From: Roseobacter sinensis
GTDB taxonomy: Bacteria; Pseudomonadota; Alphaproteobacteria; Rhodobacterales; Rhodobacteraceae
Assembly (NCBI RefSeq): GCF_025755255.1
Contig: NZ_JALIEB010000007.1
Coordinates: 124,001-188,000, forward strand
Direction of reading: 5' to 3'
Length of the DNA stretch: 64,000 bases
Below, one piece after another: positions 24,814 through 34,526 of the stretch (position 1 is its first letter; each line of letters starts with the position of its first letter). The notes under the pieces are model-generated. The model saw only the letters and a program-made list of their open reading frames with translations. It was not told the DNA's origin and ran no database searches. The position numbers and the translations under genes are program-made.

Positions 24814-26019
24814 TCAGTCTTCCTTGGGCGCGTTTTCCAAATCGCGCAGCACTGCGGCAGTGTCCTGTCCGAAGCGTGGTGGCGCATAGCGGTACTGGAC
24901 GGGTGTGCGGGACAACTTGAGCGGGTTTGCAAGGAGTTGCACGGCACCTTTGTCGGTGCCTTCGGCGGGGATATCGACCACGGTCCCGCGGGCCCGCGCC
25001 TGATCGGAGGTCAGCGCCTCCGCCACCGTATGGATCGGCCCCGCGGGGACTTTCACGGCGTGGCAGCGGGCCAGCACCTGCGCGCGGGGCGTGTCCTTGA
25101 GCGTCTGTGTGATGATCTCGGTCAGCGCCACGCGGTTCTCGATGCGGGCGAGGTTGGTGGTGTAGGCGGGATCGGCCGCGACCTCCGGCATCCCGAAGGC
25201 ATCGCAGAACCGCGCGAATTGCGCGTCATTGCCGACAGCGAGCAGCAGGTGCCCGTCCGCACAGGGGAAGGCGTCATAGGGCACGATATTAGGGTGCGCG
25301 TTGCCGCGCCGCTCCGGCAGTTTGCCGGAGGTGAGGTAATTTGTGCCCTCGTTGATGAGCCAAGCCATCTGCGCATCCACCAGCGCCAGATCGATGTGCT
25401 GGCCTTCACCTGTCGCATCGCGGTGGCGCAGGGCGGCGAGGACGCCAATGGCCGCATACATGCCGCACATCACATCGGCAATGCCCACCCCAACCTTGGT
25501 GGGCGGGCCGTCAGGGTCGCCGGTCAGCGACATGATCCCGCCGTAGCCCTGGGCCATGAGGTCATAGCCGGGCTGGTCGCGGTTCGGTCCGGTCTGCCCG
25601 AAGCCGGAAATGGAGCAGTAGACGAGCTGCGGGTGCCGGGCCAGCAGGGTGGCGTGGTCCAGCCCATATTTCTCAAGCCCGCCGGGCTTGTAGTTCTCGA
25701 TCACCACATCGGCGCGCGCTGCAAGGCTGCGCACGGTCCGTTGACCCTCTTCGGTGGAGAGATCGACCGAAATCGACAGCTTGTTGCGGTTTGCGGCCAT
25801 GAAGTAGGCGGAGAGGTCGGTCGGCGTACCGTCCTCGTTTCGCGCGTAGTTTGGCCCCCAACTGCGGGTGTCGTCGCCCTTGGTCTTTGGGTTTTCCACC
25901 TTGACCACCGTGGCGCCGAAGTCGCCGAGGATCTGCGTGGCCGTGGGGCCTGCGAGGATGCGGCTGAGGTCAAGGACCACGAGGCCGCCAAGCGCCATCG
26001 GCGTGTCAGATGCGGCCAT
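24814..26019 (-). CDS. CaiB/BaiF family (class III) CoA-transferase
   Basis: 401 aa. The N-terminus VLDLSRILAGPTATQILGDFGA, the RNK segment (MAANRNKLSISVDL), and SGFGQTGPNRDQPGYDLMAQ with the catalytic aspartate are all typical of the family, whose members move CoA between carboxylic acids through an aspartyl-CoA intermediate. The substrate is unknown. Its start overlaps the stop of the upstream ThDP-dependent enzyme gene by 14 bp, so they are translationally linked and probably act in one pathway. Confidence 0.9.
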   Translation of the reverse strand: MAASDTPMALGGLVVLDLSRILAGPTATQILGDFGATVVKVENPKTKGDDTRSWGPNYARNEDGTPTDLSAYFMAANRNKLSISVDLSTEEGQRTVRSLAARADVVIENYKPGGLEKYGLDHATLLARHPQLVYCSISGFGQTGPNRDQPGYDLMAQGYGGIMSLTGDPDGPPTKVGVGIADVMCGMYAAIGVLAALRHRDATGEGQHIDLALVDAQMAWLINEGTNYLTSGKLPERRGNAHPNIVPYDAFPCADGHLLLAVGNDAQFARFCDAFGMPEVAADPAYTTNLARIENRVALTEIITQTLKDTPRAQVLARCHAVKVPAGPIHTVAEALTSDQARARGTVVDIPAEGTDKGAVQLLANPLKLSRTPVQYRYAPPRFGQDTAAVLRDLENAPKED

Positions 26020-27631
26020 CGTAGGCTCCCCTGTCGATCACGGCGGCGATGACGGTGAAGGTGTCGGCGGTCAGCGCGCTCTTGAGCGCCGCCTCCAGCT
26101 CGGCGCGGCTGGTCACCGTGTGACCCGCACCGCCGAAGGCTTTCCCGATGGCAGCGAAGTCGTGCTTTGCGAAATCCACGCCGCGGTTCTTCATCTGGCG
26201 CGAGCGCTGCTTGAGTTCGATCAAGGCGAGAGAGGCATCGACGAAGACGACGATGATCGGTGTCAGCCCCAACTCCGCGGCGGTCGATAGCTCGCCTGCG
26301 ACCATCAGGAAGCCCGCGTCGCCGCAGAAGCCGACCACGGGGCGTTCGGGCGAGGCCAGCTTGGTCCCCATCGCAAGCGGGATCGCGCAGCCCATGGTGC
26401 AGAGCGCGGTCGATTGCGTGAGCCCGCGCGGCTCGTAGCACGCCCACATCTGACTAAGGAGGATGCGGTGTGCGCCGCTGTCCACGGTTGCCAGCGTATC
26501 TCGGGGCAGGACCTTGCGACAGGTGTCCATGATCGCCGCGGGCCCCCAGTCTTCGGCCGTGGGGAAGGCCTGTGCCAGCGCATCTTTCGTGGCCTGAAGC
26601 CTACCGTTTTCCCAGGTTTTCCGGGGCGTTACGCCGTCCGACAGCGCCCCGAGGCTCGCGGCGCAATCGGCGATGAAACTCAGGCTCGCCTGGTGCATGT
26701 AGTGATGGTTGGGTTCGGCTGTGATGTCGATCACGCGCTGGCGGGTCGGGTCCCAGATGTCGCGCCAACCGATGCGCATCTCGATCGGGTCATAGCCGAG
26801 GCAGAGGATGAGGTCGGCGTCTTGCAGCAGTGGCAGAAGGTGTGTGTCCGCGAGCGGGGAAAGGCCCGCACCGCCGAGGCTGAGCGTATGGTCCTCGGGC
26901 AGCAGGCCCTTGGCCTTGTAGGTGGTCACCACCGGGACGTTGTAGGTCTCGGCGAAGCTCTGCAGGGCGGGGCCTGCCTCTTCGACCATCGCGTCGAGCC
27001 CGACGACCATCACAGGGCGCTGCGCTTCGGCGAGCCACTGGCGTGCTGTTGCGAGATCGGGGCCTGACGGGGCCGTCGGCGCGGCCTTTGCCCGATGTGG
27101 AGGTGCAGCAGCAGGCACGGCGGCGTCAGCCACGCTGATCGGCACGTCGATATGCACGGGGCCAGGCCGACCCTCGGTGGCGATGCCCACGGCCTTGTCG
27201 GCGATGACATGGGCCGCGCCGGGCACCAGCGAGAAGCTGGCCTTTGTTATGGGCCGGAACACGGCCTGCTGGTCGAGCACCTGGTGGGTGTAGGTCTGTG
27301 CTTCATCCGCATCGACACAGCCTGCGAGCACGATCAGCGGCACCCGGTCCTGATGCGCGTTGGCGACGGCATTGATACCATTGAGCGCGCCGGGGCCGAC
27401 GGTGGCGACGAGGATGCCGGGCGCTCCCGTGCGGTGATAGGTCCCTTCGGCCATGAAGGCCGCCGCATTCTCATGCTTGGCGAGCACAAACCGGATACCC
27501 GCGTCTTCCAGCGCATCGACGAGCGTCAGAACCTCGCCGCCCGGCATCCCGAAGGCATAACGGCAGCCTGCGTGATAAAGGCGGCGCGCCAGCGCATCCG
27601 CGGCCCGGATTGTCGATGATGATGTGGCCAC
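26006..27631 (-). CDS. Thiamine diphosphate-dependent enzyme (acetolactate synthase-like)
   Basis: 541 aa with the three-domain ThDP layout: Pyr domain with catalytic E54 (HENAAAFMAEG), middle domain, and PP domain. The ThDP/Mg motif is atypical: G437-D438-A439 in FCGDAGFL in place of GDG, and VFVDASLAL (D465) where most family members have an Asn or NN. Such variants exist in uncharacterised ALS-like proteins. It could be a 2-oxoacid decarboxylase or carboligase; the pairing with a CaiB transferase recalls oxalyl-CoA decarboxylase/formyl-CoA transferase, but the sequence is not a typical oxalyl-CoA decarboxylase. Confidence 0.85.
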   Translation of the reverse strand: MATSSSTIRAADALARRLYHAGCRYAFGMPGGEVLTLVDALEDAGIRFVLAKHENAAAFMAEGTYHRTGAPGILVATVGPGALNGINAVANAHQDRVPLIVLAGCVDADEAQTYTHQVLDQQAVFRPITKASFSLVPGAAHVIADKAVGIATEGRPGPVHIDVPISVADAAVPAAAPPHRAKAAPTAPSGPDLATARQWLAEAQRPVMVVGLDAMVEEAGPALQSFAETYNVPVVTTYKAKGLLPEDHTLSLGGAGLSPLADTHLLPLLQDADLILCLGYDPIEMRIGWRDIWDPTRQRVIDITAEPNHHYMHQASLSFIADCAASLGALSDGVTPRKTWENGRLQATKDALAQAFPTAEDWGPAAIMDTCRKVLPRDTLATVDSGAHRILLSQMWACYEPRGLTQSTALCTMGCAIPLAMGTKLASPERPVVGFCGDAGFLMVAGELSTAAELGLTPIIVVFVDASLALIELKQRSRQMKNRGVDFAKHDFAAIGKAFGGAGHTVTSRAELEAALKSALTADTFTVIAAVIDRGAYDGRI

Positions 27632-27727
27632 TCAAACCCCTCCGCTGCGGTTCACCGTCTGGTCATAACCGATGCAGGCGGCCGTGCAATTCACCATTCC
27701 GTTTGACGTGGTTCAGAAACCGCCGTC

Positions 27728-28294
27728 TCAGCGGCGGCGGTCCCGGCGCGAGGACATTGGCTGGAAGGCCACACCCACATGCGCCTCGCAATAGGGTTTG
27801 CCCTGTTGCACCGGCAGGCCGCAGAACCAGAAATCTTCGGTGGCAGGGTCGCCTACGGGCCATTTGCAGGTGCGCTCGGTCAATTCCATCAGCGTAATCT
27901 TCTTGGCCTTCTTCTCGATCTCCGAGACTTTGGCGAGCGCTTCGGGGCTGATCTCATTGGCCGACGGCTGCGGCGGCAGCGGCTGTCCTGCCGGAATGAT
28001 TTGCTTGCGCGCGGGCAGAGGTCTGGGCGCTGCGGGCTCGGCCTCGGCCTTGGCGGGCTCGGCCGGTTTGGGCGCAGGCTTCGGCTTGGCCTCTGTCTTG
28101 GGCGCGGGTTTCGCCTTGGGTTCGGCCTTGGCGGTGGCGGACGCAGCCGCGCGGTTCGACAGGCCAAGCCGGTGCACCTTGCCGATCACCGCGTTCCGGG
28201 TCACACCGCCCAGTTCCTTGGCGATCTGGCTGGCGGATTGACCTTCGCCCCACATCTTCTTGAGCAGTTCCACGCGTTCGTCTGTCCAGGACAT
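27728..28294 (-). CDS. gcrA: GcrA cell-cycle regulator
   Basis: 188 aa. The N-terminus MSWTDERVELLKKMWGEGQS, with SASQIAKELGGVTRNAVIGK following, is the GcrA DNA-binding domain; a long Ala/Pro/Lys-rich linker (about 50-120) leads to the sigma70-interaction domain with TCKWPVGDPATEDFWFCG and PYCEAH. GcrA works with CcrM adenine methylation (GANTC) to activate promoters and is restricted to alphaproteobacteria. The low-complexity linker is normal. A 9-bp hairpin lies 20 bp upstream. Confidence 0.96.
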   Translation of the reverse strand: MSWTDERVELLKKMWGEGQSASQIAKELGGVTRNAVIGKVHRLGLSNRAAASATAKAEPKAKPAPKTEAKPKPAPKPAEPAKAEAEPAAPRPLPARKQIIPAGQPLPPQPSANEISPEALAKVSEIEKKAKKITLMELTERTCKWPVGDPATEDFWFCGLPVQQGKPYCEAHVGVAFQPMSSRRDRRR

Positions 28295-28671
28295 CGTCCA
28301 TTCCCCAAGTCAAAAGCGGCCCTGCTGGCTGCGGGCCGCTTGCTGTATCGCTAGAGCCCTATTTTAGTCACTGGGCGCGGAGTTACAAGCGCTGAGCCGT
28401 GCTTTGGCGAAAAGGCTGTCTGGGTCTCCCCAAGCCTGCGGTGTGCGCGAATTCAGGTATTGCATTTCCGGCAGGCTCGCGTATTGCGGAGGCATGACGA
28501 GCGCGCCAAACATCATCATCCGACGACGCCCAGCGATCTAGCGATCTTCGCTGCCCCGTTGTTGTGCGCCACGCACGTCTGTCCCAGTCCACCCATTAAA
28601 GCATTGACCTGTCTCAGCGGCTGTTGCACCTCTTGTGCTCCTGCTGCGGACCTTTGAAAGAGGACGATCCG
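28295..28671. other. Intergenic region gcrA-argD
   Basis: 377 bp between divergent genes. Next to gcrA is a perfect 9-bp inverted repeat (28314-28322 with 28333-28341, AAGCGGCCC/GGGCCGCTT, 10-nt loop) in its leader. I see no GANTC methylation site in the interval. TTGACC at about 28610 may be part of the argD promoter. No credible coding sequence is visible. Confidence 0.5.
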
Positions 28672-29847
28672 ATGATCCCGACCCTTCTTCCCACCTACGC
28701 ACGTGCGCCCCTGAGCTTTGTGAAAGGTGAAGGCGCCTGGCTGGTGGAGGCGGACGGGCGACGCTTCCTCGATCTTGCGGCCGGCATTGCGGTGAATGCA
28801 CTTGGGCACGCGCACCCCGCGCTCGTCGCTGCGCTGACCGAGCAGGCGGGTGCGCTCTGGCACACCTCGAACCTCTACCGGATCCCGAAACAGCAGGAGC
28901 TGGCGGACAAGCTGACGGCGCTGACCTTCGCCGATACCGTCTTCTTCACGAACTCCGGCACCGAAGCCTGCGAGCTCGCGGTGAAGATGGCGCGCAAATA
29001 CTGGTACGAGAAAGGCCAGCGCGGCAAGACCGACATCCTCACCTTCAGCGGCTCATTCCACGGGCGCTCGTCTGCGGGGATTGCCGCTGCAGGCTCGGCG
29101 AAAATGACCAAGGGGTTCGGGCCGCTGCTGCCGGGGTTCGTGCATCTGGATTTCGGCGACCATGACGTGCTGACGGCGGCGATCACCGAGACCACCGGGG
29201 CGATTCTGATCGAGCCGGTGCAGGGCGAGGGCGGCATCCGCCCGGTGCCGGATCAATGCCTCAAGGGGCTGCGCGACCTCTGCGATGAGCATGGGCTGCT
29301 CTTGATCCTCGATGAGGTGCAATGCGGCGTCGGCCGGACCGGCAAGCTCTTCGCCCATGAGTGGGCTGGGATCACGCCCGACATCATGATGGTGGCCAAG
29401 GGCATCGGCGGAGGCTTCCCGATCGGTGCGGTATTGGCCACCGAAGAGGCGGCCAGCGGCATGACGCTGGGCACCCATGGCTCGACTTATGGCGGCAACC
29501 CGCTGGGCTGTGCGGTGGGCTGTGCGGTGCTGGATCATGTGGCGGAGCCGGACTTTCTCGCCGCTGTGAACCGCAAGGCAGGCTTCCTGCGGCAGAAGCT
29601 CGAGGGGCTCGTGGCCGCACATCCGGATATCTTTGAGAGCGTGCGCGGTTCGGGGCTGATGCTGGGACTGAAGTGCAAGGCCGCGAATGCCGATGTCGTG
29701 CAGGCGGGCTATGACCAGCAGGTGCTGACCGTGCCTGCGGCGGACAATGTGATCCGCCTGCTGCCGCCCCTGACCATCGAAGAGCCCGAGATGGCGGAAG
29801 CCGTCGAGCGGCTGGATGCCGCCGCCCGTGCACTCTCGGCGGCCTGA
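28672..29847 (+). CDS. argD: Acetylornithine aminotransferase
   Basis: 391-aa class III PLP aminotransferase converting N-acetylglutamate semialdehyde to N-acetylornithine in arginine synthesis. [48 protein letters not shown] and [14 protein letters not shown] (Schiff-base lysine) are all present. ATG 28672 follows AAAGAGGACGATCCG, a good ribosome binding site, and is preferred to an upstream in-frame start at 28624. It is followed after 29 bp by argF. Confidence 0.96.
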   Translation: MIPTLLPTYARAPLSFVKGEGAWLVEADGRRFLDLAAGIAVNALGHAHPALVAALTEQAGALWHTSNLYRIPKQQELADKLTALTFADTVFFTNSGTEACELAVKMARKYWYEKGQRGKTDILTFSGSFHGRSSAGIAAAGSAKMTKGFGPLLPGFVHLDFGDHDVLTAAITETTGAILIEPVQGEGGIRPVPDQCLKGLRDLCDEHGLLLILDEVQCGVGRTGKLFAHEWAGITPDIMMVAKGIGGGFPIGAVLATEEAASGMTLGTHGSTYGGNPLGCAVGCAVLDHVAEPDFLAAVNRKAGFLRQKLEGLVAAHPDIFESVRGSGLMLGLKCKAANADVVQAGYDQQVLTVPAADNVIRLLPPLTIEEPEMAEAVERLDAAARALSAA

Positions 29848-29876
29848 CCCAGTTTGAGACCCCGGACACCAGAGCC

Positions 29877-30803
29877 ATGAATCACTTTCTAGATATACAT
29901 CTGACCGATACCAAGGATCTGCGGAAGATCATTGACCACGCTGCGGAGATGAAGACGGCCCGTCAGGGTCGCCCGCGCGGGGCGCTCGACGACGACCAGC
30001 CGCTGAAGGACCGCATGGTCGCGCTGATCTTCGAGAAGCCTTCGACCCGGACGCGCGTGTCCTTCGATGTGGGCGTGCGGCAGATGGGCGGGCAGACCAT
30101 GGTGCTCTCGGGATCCGACATGCAGCTGGGACACGGCGAGACCATCGCCGATACCGCCCGCGTGCTGAGCCGCTACGTGGATCTGATCATGATCCGCACC
30201 TTCGATGAGGCGGTGCTGACCGAAATGGCGGAATTCGCCACCGTGCCGGTGATCAACGGGCTGACCGACCGGACGCACCCCTGCCAGATCATGGCTGATG
30301 TGATGACCTTCGAAGAGCATCGCGGGCCGATCAAGGGCAAGAAAGTGGTCTGGTCGGGCGATGGCAACAACGTCTGCGCCTCCTTCCTGCACGCGGCTGG
30401 CCAGTTCGGGTTTGATCTGACATTCACCGGCCCCCCCACTCTGGACCCGGAACAGGAGTTCATTGACCTGGCGCGGGCGAAAGGCTCGAACATCGTGATC
30501 GAACGGGACCCGGACAAGGCCGTCGACGGTGCGGACCTGGTGGTCGCCGACACCTGGGTGTCTATGCATGATGCGCAATCGGCGCGCGAGCGTCGGCACA
30601 ATCAGTTGCGGCCCTATCAGGTGAACGCGGCGCTGATGTCGAAGGCCAAGCCCGATGCGCTCTTCATGCATTGCCTGCCCGCGCATCGCGATGAGGAGGC
30701 AACCTCCGACGTGATGGACGGGCCCCATTCGGTGATCTTTGACGAGGCCGAGAACCGGCTGCACGCGCAGAAGGCGATCATGCGGTGGTGTCTGGAGGTC
30801 TGA
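29877..30803 (+). CDS. argF: Ornithine carbamoyltransferase
   Basis: 308 aa; makes citrulline from ornithine and carbamoyl phosphate. The carbamoyl-phosphate motif S56-T-R-T-R60, H134-P-C-Q137, the ornithine loop ADTWVSM and [10 protein letters not shown] near the C-terminus are intact. It is the second gene of an argD-argF pair, a common alphaproteobacterial arrangement, and converges on the Nudix gene with 6 bp between stop codons. Confidence 0.97.
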   Translation: MNHFLDIHLTDTKDLRKIIDHAAEMKTARQGRPRGALDDDQPLKDRMVALIFEKPSTRTRVSFDVGVRQMGGQTMVLSGSDMQLGHGETIADTARVLSRYVDLIMIRTFDEAVLTEMAEFATVPVINGLTDRTHPCQIMADVMTFEEHRGPIKGKKVVWSGDGNNVCASFLHAAGQFGFDLTFTGPPTLDPEQEFIDLARAKGSNIVIERDPDKAVDGADLVVADTWVSMHDAQSARERRHNQLRPYQVNAALMSKAKPDALFMHCLPAHRDEEATSDVMDGPHSVIFDEAENRLHAQKAIMRWCLEV

Positions 30804-30809
30804 GCGGTC

Positions 30810-31286
30810 TCAGAAGTCGCGCAAGATCGCCTTGAGTTCAGGCTCACGCACCTTCTCCGCCGCTTCGGCGGGAGAGAACCATTCGCGCCTGCGCTGATGG
30901 CCCTCGGGATAGCTGTTGGCGAGCGCTTCCACTTCGGCGGCGTAGACCTCGGTCTCGACCGGTGTCTTGCCGCCGCGGGCATGGTACTTGTTGTACCGGT
31001 AGTGTCCGACGGGTTGCGGCTCCACCTCGGCGGATTTGACGCCCGCTTCCTCCCAGGCTTCTTGCAGGGCGGCTTCGGAATTCTCCAGCCCGTCCATCGG
31101 CCAGCCTTTCGGCACGATCCAGCGCCCGGTGCCGCGGCTTGTGATCAGGAGCACCCGCTTTCCCGCGCGCGTCTTGCGATAGCACAAGGCGGCAACCTGA
31201 CGAGCCCGCGCCTGCGGAAAGATCAGGCGAAAGGCGCCTTCGAAATGAGATTTAACGTACCCAATCATCATACCTGCCATTGGCAT
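30810..31286 (-). CDS. Nudix hydrolase (DIPP-like)
   Basis: 158 aa. The Nudix box lies at about 61-83 (GWPMDGLENSEAALQEAWEE, then AGV) and has Gln where the consensus has Arg in REUxEE; the two metal-binding glutamates are kept. WIVPKGWPMDG is typical of the diphosphoinositol polyphosphate/diadenosine polyphosphate hydrolase-like group of alphaproteobacteria. The start could be any of three nearby ATGs (31286, 31271 or 31268). Its promoter region contains the dyad AGAGAT-N5-ATCTCT (31322-31338). Confidence 0.88.
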   Translation of the reverse strand: MPMAGMMIGYVKSHFEGAFRLIFPQARARQVAALCYRKTRAGKRVLLITSRGTGRWIVPKGWPMDGLENSEAALQEAWEEAGVKSAEVEPQPVGHYRYNKYHARGGKTPVETEVYAAEVEALANSYPEGHQRRREWFSPAEAAEKVREPELKAILRDF

Positions 31287-31440
31287 TTTGCCGTATTTTT
31301 GATCACTATACCGATTTCCTTAGAGATATCAAATCTCTGCGGATGTGGATAAGATCTGCGACCGATCCGGCTCCACCCTAGCGGGAAAGTTCGAATTTTC
31401 TGTAAACAAGATCACAGAGGGCCGATATTCGGCTTCCCGG

Positions 31441-31989
31441 TCAGATCGGGCGGGCCGGATTTCCGACAACGCGGCCCATCGGAGGCACATCCTTGGTGAC
31501 CACGGCACCGGCCCCGACAATGGCCCCCGCACCGATGCTGACGCCCGGCATCAGGATGGCGCCGCCGCCGATCCAGACGTCGTCTCCCAGCGTGACGGGC
31601 AGGGCGCGCTCGATCCCGGCGCGCCGTTTTGCGATGTCGCGGTGATGATCGGCGCAGTAGATCTGGACATTGGGGCCAAGCATGCTGCGGGATCCGATAG
31701 TCACGCGCGCACTGTCCAGAATGGCGACGCCGGCATTCAGAAAGACGCCGTCGCCGAGCACCGTGTTGCAGCCGTAGGCGGTGTGGAACGGCGTCTCGAT
31801 CAGGCAATCCTCGCCAACCGACATGAAAAGTGCTGCAAGCTCCGGCACCATGCCGCCGCGCCGCTCGGGCGGGCAGCTGTTGTGGGCGAAGACCGCCTTA
31901 CGCGCGGCCATGCGCAGATCGTCGAGCTCGGGCGTGAGCGCATCGTACCAGTCGCCGCTGATCATCTGCTCATAGGAACTTGGGGGCAT
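31441..31989 (-). CDS. Maltose/galactoside O-acetyltransferase family (left-handed beta-helix)
   Basis: 182 aa. The N-terminal Maa/LacA cap ([33 protein letters not shown]) is followed by hexapeptide repeats and the catalytic-histidine stretch [16 protein letters not shown], ending VVGNPARPI. Family members acetylate sugars with acetyl-CoA; the natural acceptor here is unknown. It starts 4 bp after the hrpB stop and is probably co-transcribed with it. Confidence 0.92.
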   Translation of the reverse strand: MPPSSYEQMISGDWYDALTPELDDLRMAARKAVFAHNSCPPERRGGMVPELAALFMSVGEDCLIETPFHTAYGCNTVLGDGVFLNAGVAILDSARVTIGSRSMLGPNVQIYCADHHRDIAKRRAGIERALPVTLGDDVWIGGGAILMPGVSIGAGAIVGAGAVVTKDVPPMGRVVGNPARPI

Positions 31990-31992
31990 GTG

Positions 31993-34431
31993 TCATGTCC
32001 TCGGTTTGGCGCGCAGGGTCGGGTCGGCCTGCGTCGGGTCTTCGGGCCAGGGGTGACGCGGATAGCGGCCGCGCATGTCCTTGCGCACATCCGCGTAGGA
32101 GCTCGACCAGAACCCGGGCAGGTCCTCCGTGACCTGAAGCGGGCGTTGCGCAGGCGAGAGCAGGGTGAGCTGCACCGGGGCGCCCGCCACCTTCGGGTGG
32201 TCTGTGACGCCGAAGAGCTCTTGCAGCCGAACGGATATGCGCGGCTGACCCTCCTCGTAGGTGATGGGCACCTTGCGGCCCAGCGGGGTGACGAACTGCG
32301 CCGGGACGGCCCGGTCAAGCGCCTGCTGCTGATCCCAGCTGAGCCGGGCCTGCAGCGCGGGCATGAGGTCGAAGGCTTTCCAGTCGGCGGTGGTCTTCAC
32401 GCCGGTCAGATGCGGCAGCAGCCAATCCTCAAGCGTCTCCATCAGATGCGCCTCGGAGAAATCGGGCCAGTCGGGATCGCTCCGCCGCATGAGGGCTGCG
32501 CGCGCGAGGAAGCGCTGCGCCTTCGCATCGGGCAGCAGGCCAAGCTGGCGCACGCCGTCGAGCATGGCCCGGGCGATCTCATGCGCCGGTGCGTCGTGCC
32601 AGACCCGGTCGTCGAGGACCAGCGCGCCGAACCGCTCTTGCGTGCGGGTCTCGACGCGGCCGGTCCTGCGGGACCACAGACAGCTGTCATGCCATTCGAT
32701 CTGGTCTGAGAACGTGGCGCGCAGCTCCGCAGCGGACAGGGGCGCGGCCAGCCGAATGCGCGCCTCCCGCGGATCACCGTCGAGGTCCGTGGCCACGAGG
32801 AAGGGCGTCTGGGCAAGCGGATCGCCCGCAGGCACCGCAGCGCCCTTGCCGCCGGAGAGCAGATAGCGCGGGGCCTCTCCGGGACGGCGCATCCCAATGC
32901 GATCCGGATAGGCAAGTGCGGCGAGGATCCCGGGGGCATCCGGCCCGGTCCCATGCGATGTCTTGGCGAGCCGTCGTGCCTCCTCGCGGATGCGCGCCAC
33001 GGTCCCGCGATGCAGGTCGGCCCCGTGCTCAGCCTGAAAACGCCGCGGCGATCTGAGCGCGGCGACGCGCAGGCTCAGATCTGTGGAGTGATCCTTCAAA
33101 AAGTCGCGTTCGGATAAGATCGCAGCCAAAAGGGGTGCATCACCGCCACCTTTTGCCACCATATGGGCGAGGCGAGGATGCAGAGGCATGGTCGAGATCG
33201 CCTTGCCATGTGGCGTAATCCGACCCTGAGCATCCAGCGCGCCAATCATCTCGAGCACTGTTCGGGCTTCGTCGTAGCGGCCGGCGTGCGGGGGTGTCAC
33301 GAAGGGCATCTGCTCGGGTGCGCTGCCCCAAGCGGCGAGCTCCAGCGCGAGACCGGTCAGATCCCCCGCCTCGATCTCGGCGGGCGGATGCGACAGCAGC
33401 GCGCCCTCCTCGCCGCGGGTCCAGAGCTTGTAGCAGTGCCCGGGCGCCACGCGCCCCGCGCGGCCCATTCGCTGGGTCGCCTCGGCGCGGGTGACGCGGG
33501 TGGTGATCAGCCGCGACATTCCGGAGGCCGGGTCGAATTCGGCCCTCCGCGAGAGCCCCGCGTCGACAACGATGCGGATGTCTTCGATGGTCAGCGAGGT
33601 TTCCGCGATGGAGGTGGCAAGCACCACTTTGCGGCCCGTCTCCACCGGCGCAATGGCTGCGCGTTGATCCTTGAAGGGCATGGCACCAAACAGCGGGCGC
33701 AGGCTGATGCCCGGTCCAATCTGCGCGCGGAGGACGGCTTCGGTGCGGCGGATCTCACCCTCGCCGGGCAGGAAGACGAGCGCGCTGCCGTCCGCCTCGG
33801 AGAGCGCTGTCATGATCAGATCGGCGACCGCGTGCTCCAGCCGCTGGGTCTTGGGCCGGGGTTTTGGCAGCCAATGCGGGGTGACCTCGAAGGCGCGGCC
33901 GTCCGAGGTGAGAACAGGGGCCTGCATCAACTTTGCGATGGGCGCCGCATCGAGCGTCGCGGACATCGCCACGAGGATCAGATCTTCGCGCAGCGCGTCC
34001 GCCACATCGAGGCAGAGCGCCAGCCCCAGATCCGCGTTGAGCGAGCGCTCGTGGAACTCGTCGAAAATCACAACGCCGACGCCCGGCAGGTCGGGTTGGG
34101 ACTGGATCATCCGGGTCAGGATGCCTTCGGTCACCACCTCGATACGGGTCGCATCGGAAACCTTGGCCTGTCCGCGAATGCGGTAGCCGACGGTGCGTCC
34201 AACCCGCTCGCCCAGAGTTTCCGCCATACGCTCAGCGGCGGCCCGGGCGGCAAGGCGACGGGGCTCCAGCATCAGGATCCTGCCGTCGGTCAGCCCGGCC
34301 TCCAGGATCGCCAGGGGCACGCGGGTCGTCTTGCCCGCGCCGGGCGGGGCCTGCAACACAAGGCGCGGCATTTGGCGCAGGCTCGCCGTGACTTCGGCGA
34401 GGATATCGTCAATGGGCAGAGCGACCGACAT
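31993..34431 (-). CDS. hrpB: HrpB, DEAH-box ATP-dependent helicase
   Basis: 812 aa from ATG 34431. Motif I is APPGAGKTTRVPLAIL, motif II is DEFH (VVIFDEFHERSLNADLG), motif III SAT (AMSATLDA), and motif VI QRMGRAGRVAPGHCYKLW; the HA2 and the HrpB C-terminal domain follow. The frame is open upstream to 34548, but that extension lacks homologous character and runs over the start of meaB. HrpB is a poorly defined bacterial relative of RNA helicases. Confidence 0.95.
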   Translation of the reverse strand: MSVALPIDDILAEVTASLRQMPRLVLQAPPGAGKTTRVPLAILEAGLTDGRILMLEPRRLAARAAAERMAETLGERVGRTVGYRIRGQAKVSDATRIEVVTEGILTRMIQSQPDLPGVGVVIFDEFHERSLNADLGLALCLDVADALREDLILVAMSATLDAAPIAKLMQAPVLTSDGRAFEVTPHWLPKPRPKTQRLEHAVADLIMTALSEADGSALVFLPGEGEIRRTEAVLRAQIGPGISLRPLFGAMPFKDQRAAIAPVETGRKVVLATSIAETSLTIEDIRIVVDAGLSRRAEFDPASGMSRLITTRVTRAEATQRMGRAGRVAPGHCYKLWTRGEEGALLSHPPAEIEAGDLTGLALELAAWGSAPEQMPFVTPPHAGRYDEARTVLEMIGALDAQGRITPHGKAISTMPLHPRLAHMVAKGGGDAPLLAAILSERDFLKDHSTDLSLRVAALRSPRRFQAEHGADLHRGTVARIREEARRLAKTSHGTGPDAPGILAALAYPDRIGMRRPGEAPRYLLSGGKGAAVPAGDPLAQTPFLVATDLDGDPREARIRLAAPLSAAELRATFSDQIEWHDSCLWSRRTGRVETRTQERFGALVLDDRVWHDAPAHEIARAMLDGVRQLGLLPDAKAQRFLARAALMRRSDPDWPDFSEAHLMETLEDWLLPHLTGVKTTADWKAFDLMPALQARLSWDQQQALDRAVPAQFVTPLGRKVPITYEEGQPRISVRLQELFGVTDHPKVAGAPVQLTLLSPAQRPLQVTEDLPGFWSSSYADVRKDMRGRYPRHPWPEDPTQADPTLRAKPRT

Positions 34432-34526
34432 GCGCCCGGTGTAGCGAATGCGTAGGGTGCCGCCAAGCACTGGACATTTCCCCACGCCTGCCGGAAAACC
34501 TGCGGAACAACGAGGGACAGGCTGCA

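Noticed and set aside
24814-27631. Oxalate degradation pair (frc/oxc)
   Set aside because: The ThDP enzyme lacks the features of oxalyl-CoA decarboxylase in its cofactor motif and the CoA-transferase is not specifically formyl-CoA-type by any residue I can see.
28624-28671. Earlier start for argD giving a Cys-rich leader
   Set aside because: ATG 28672 has a good ribosome binding site and gives the normal ArgD N-terminus.
31344-31352. TGTGGATAA, a perfect DnaA-box sequence on one strand
   Set aside because: A single 9-mer is expected about once in every second 64-kb window by chance, and there is no cluster, AT-rich unwinding element or dnaA/hemE neighbourhood.
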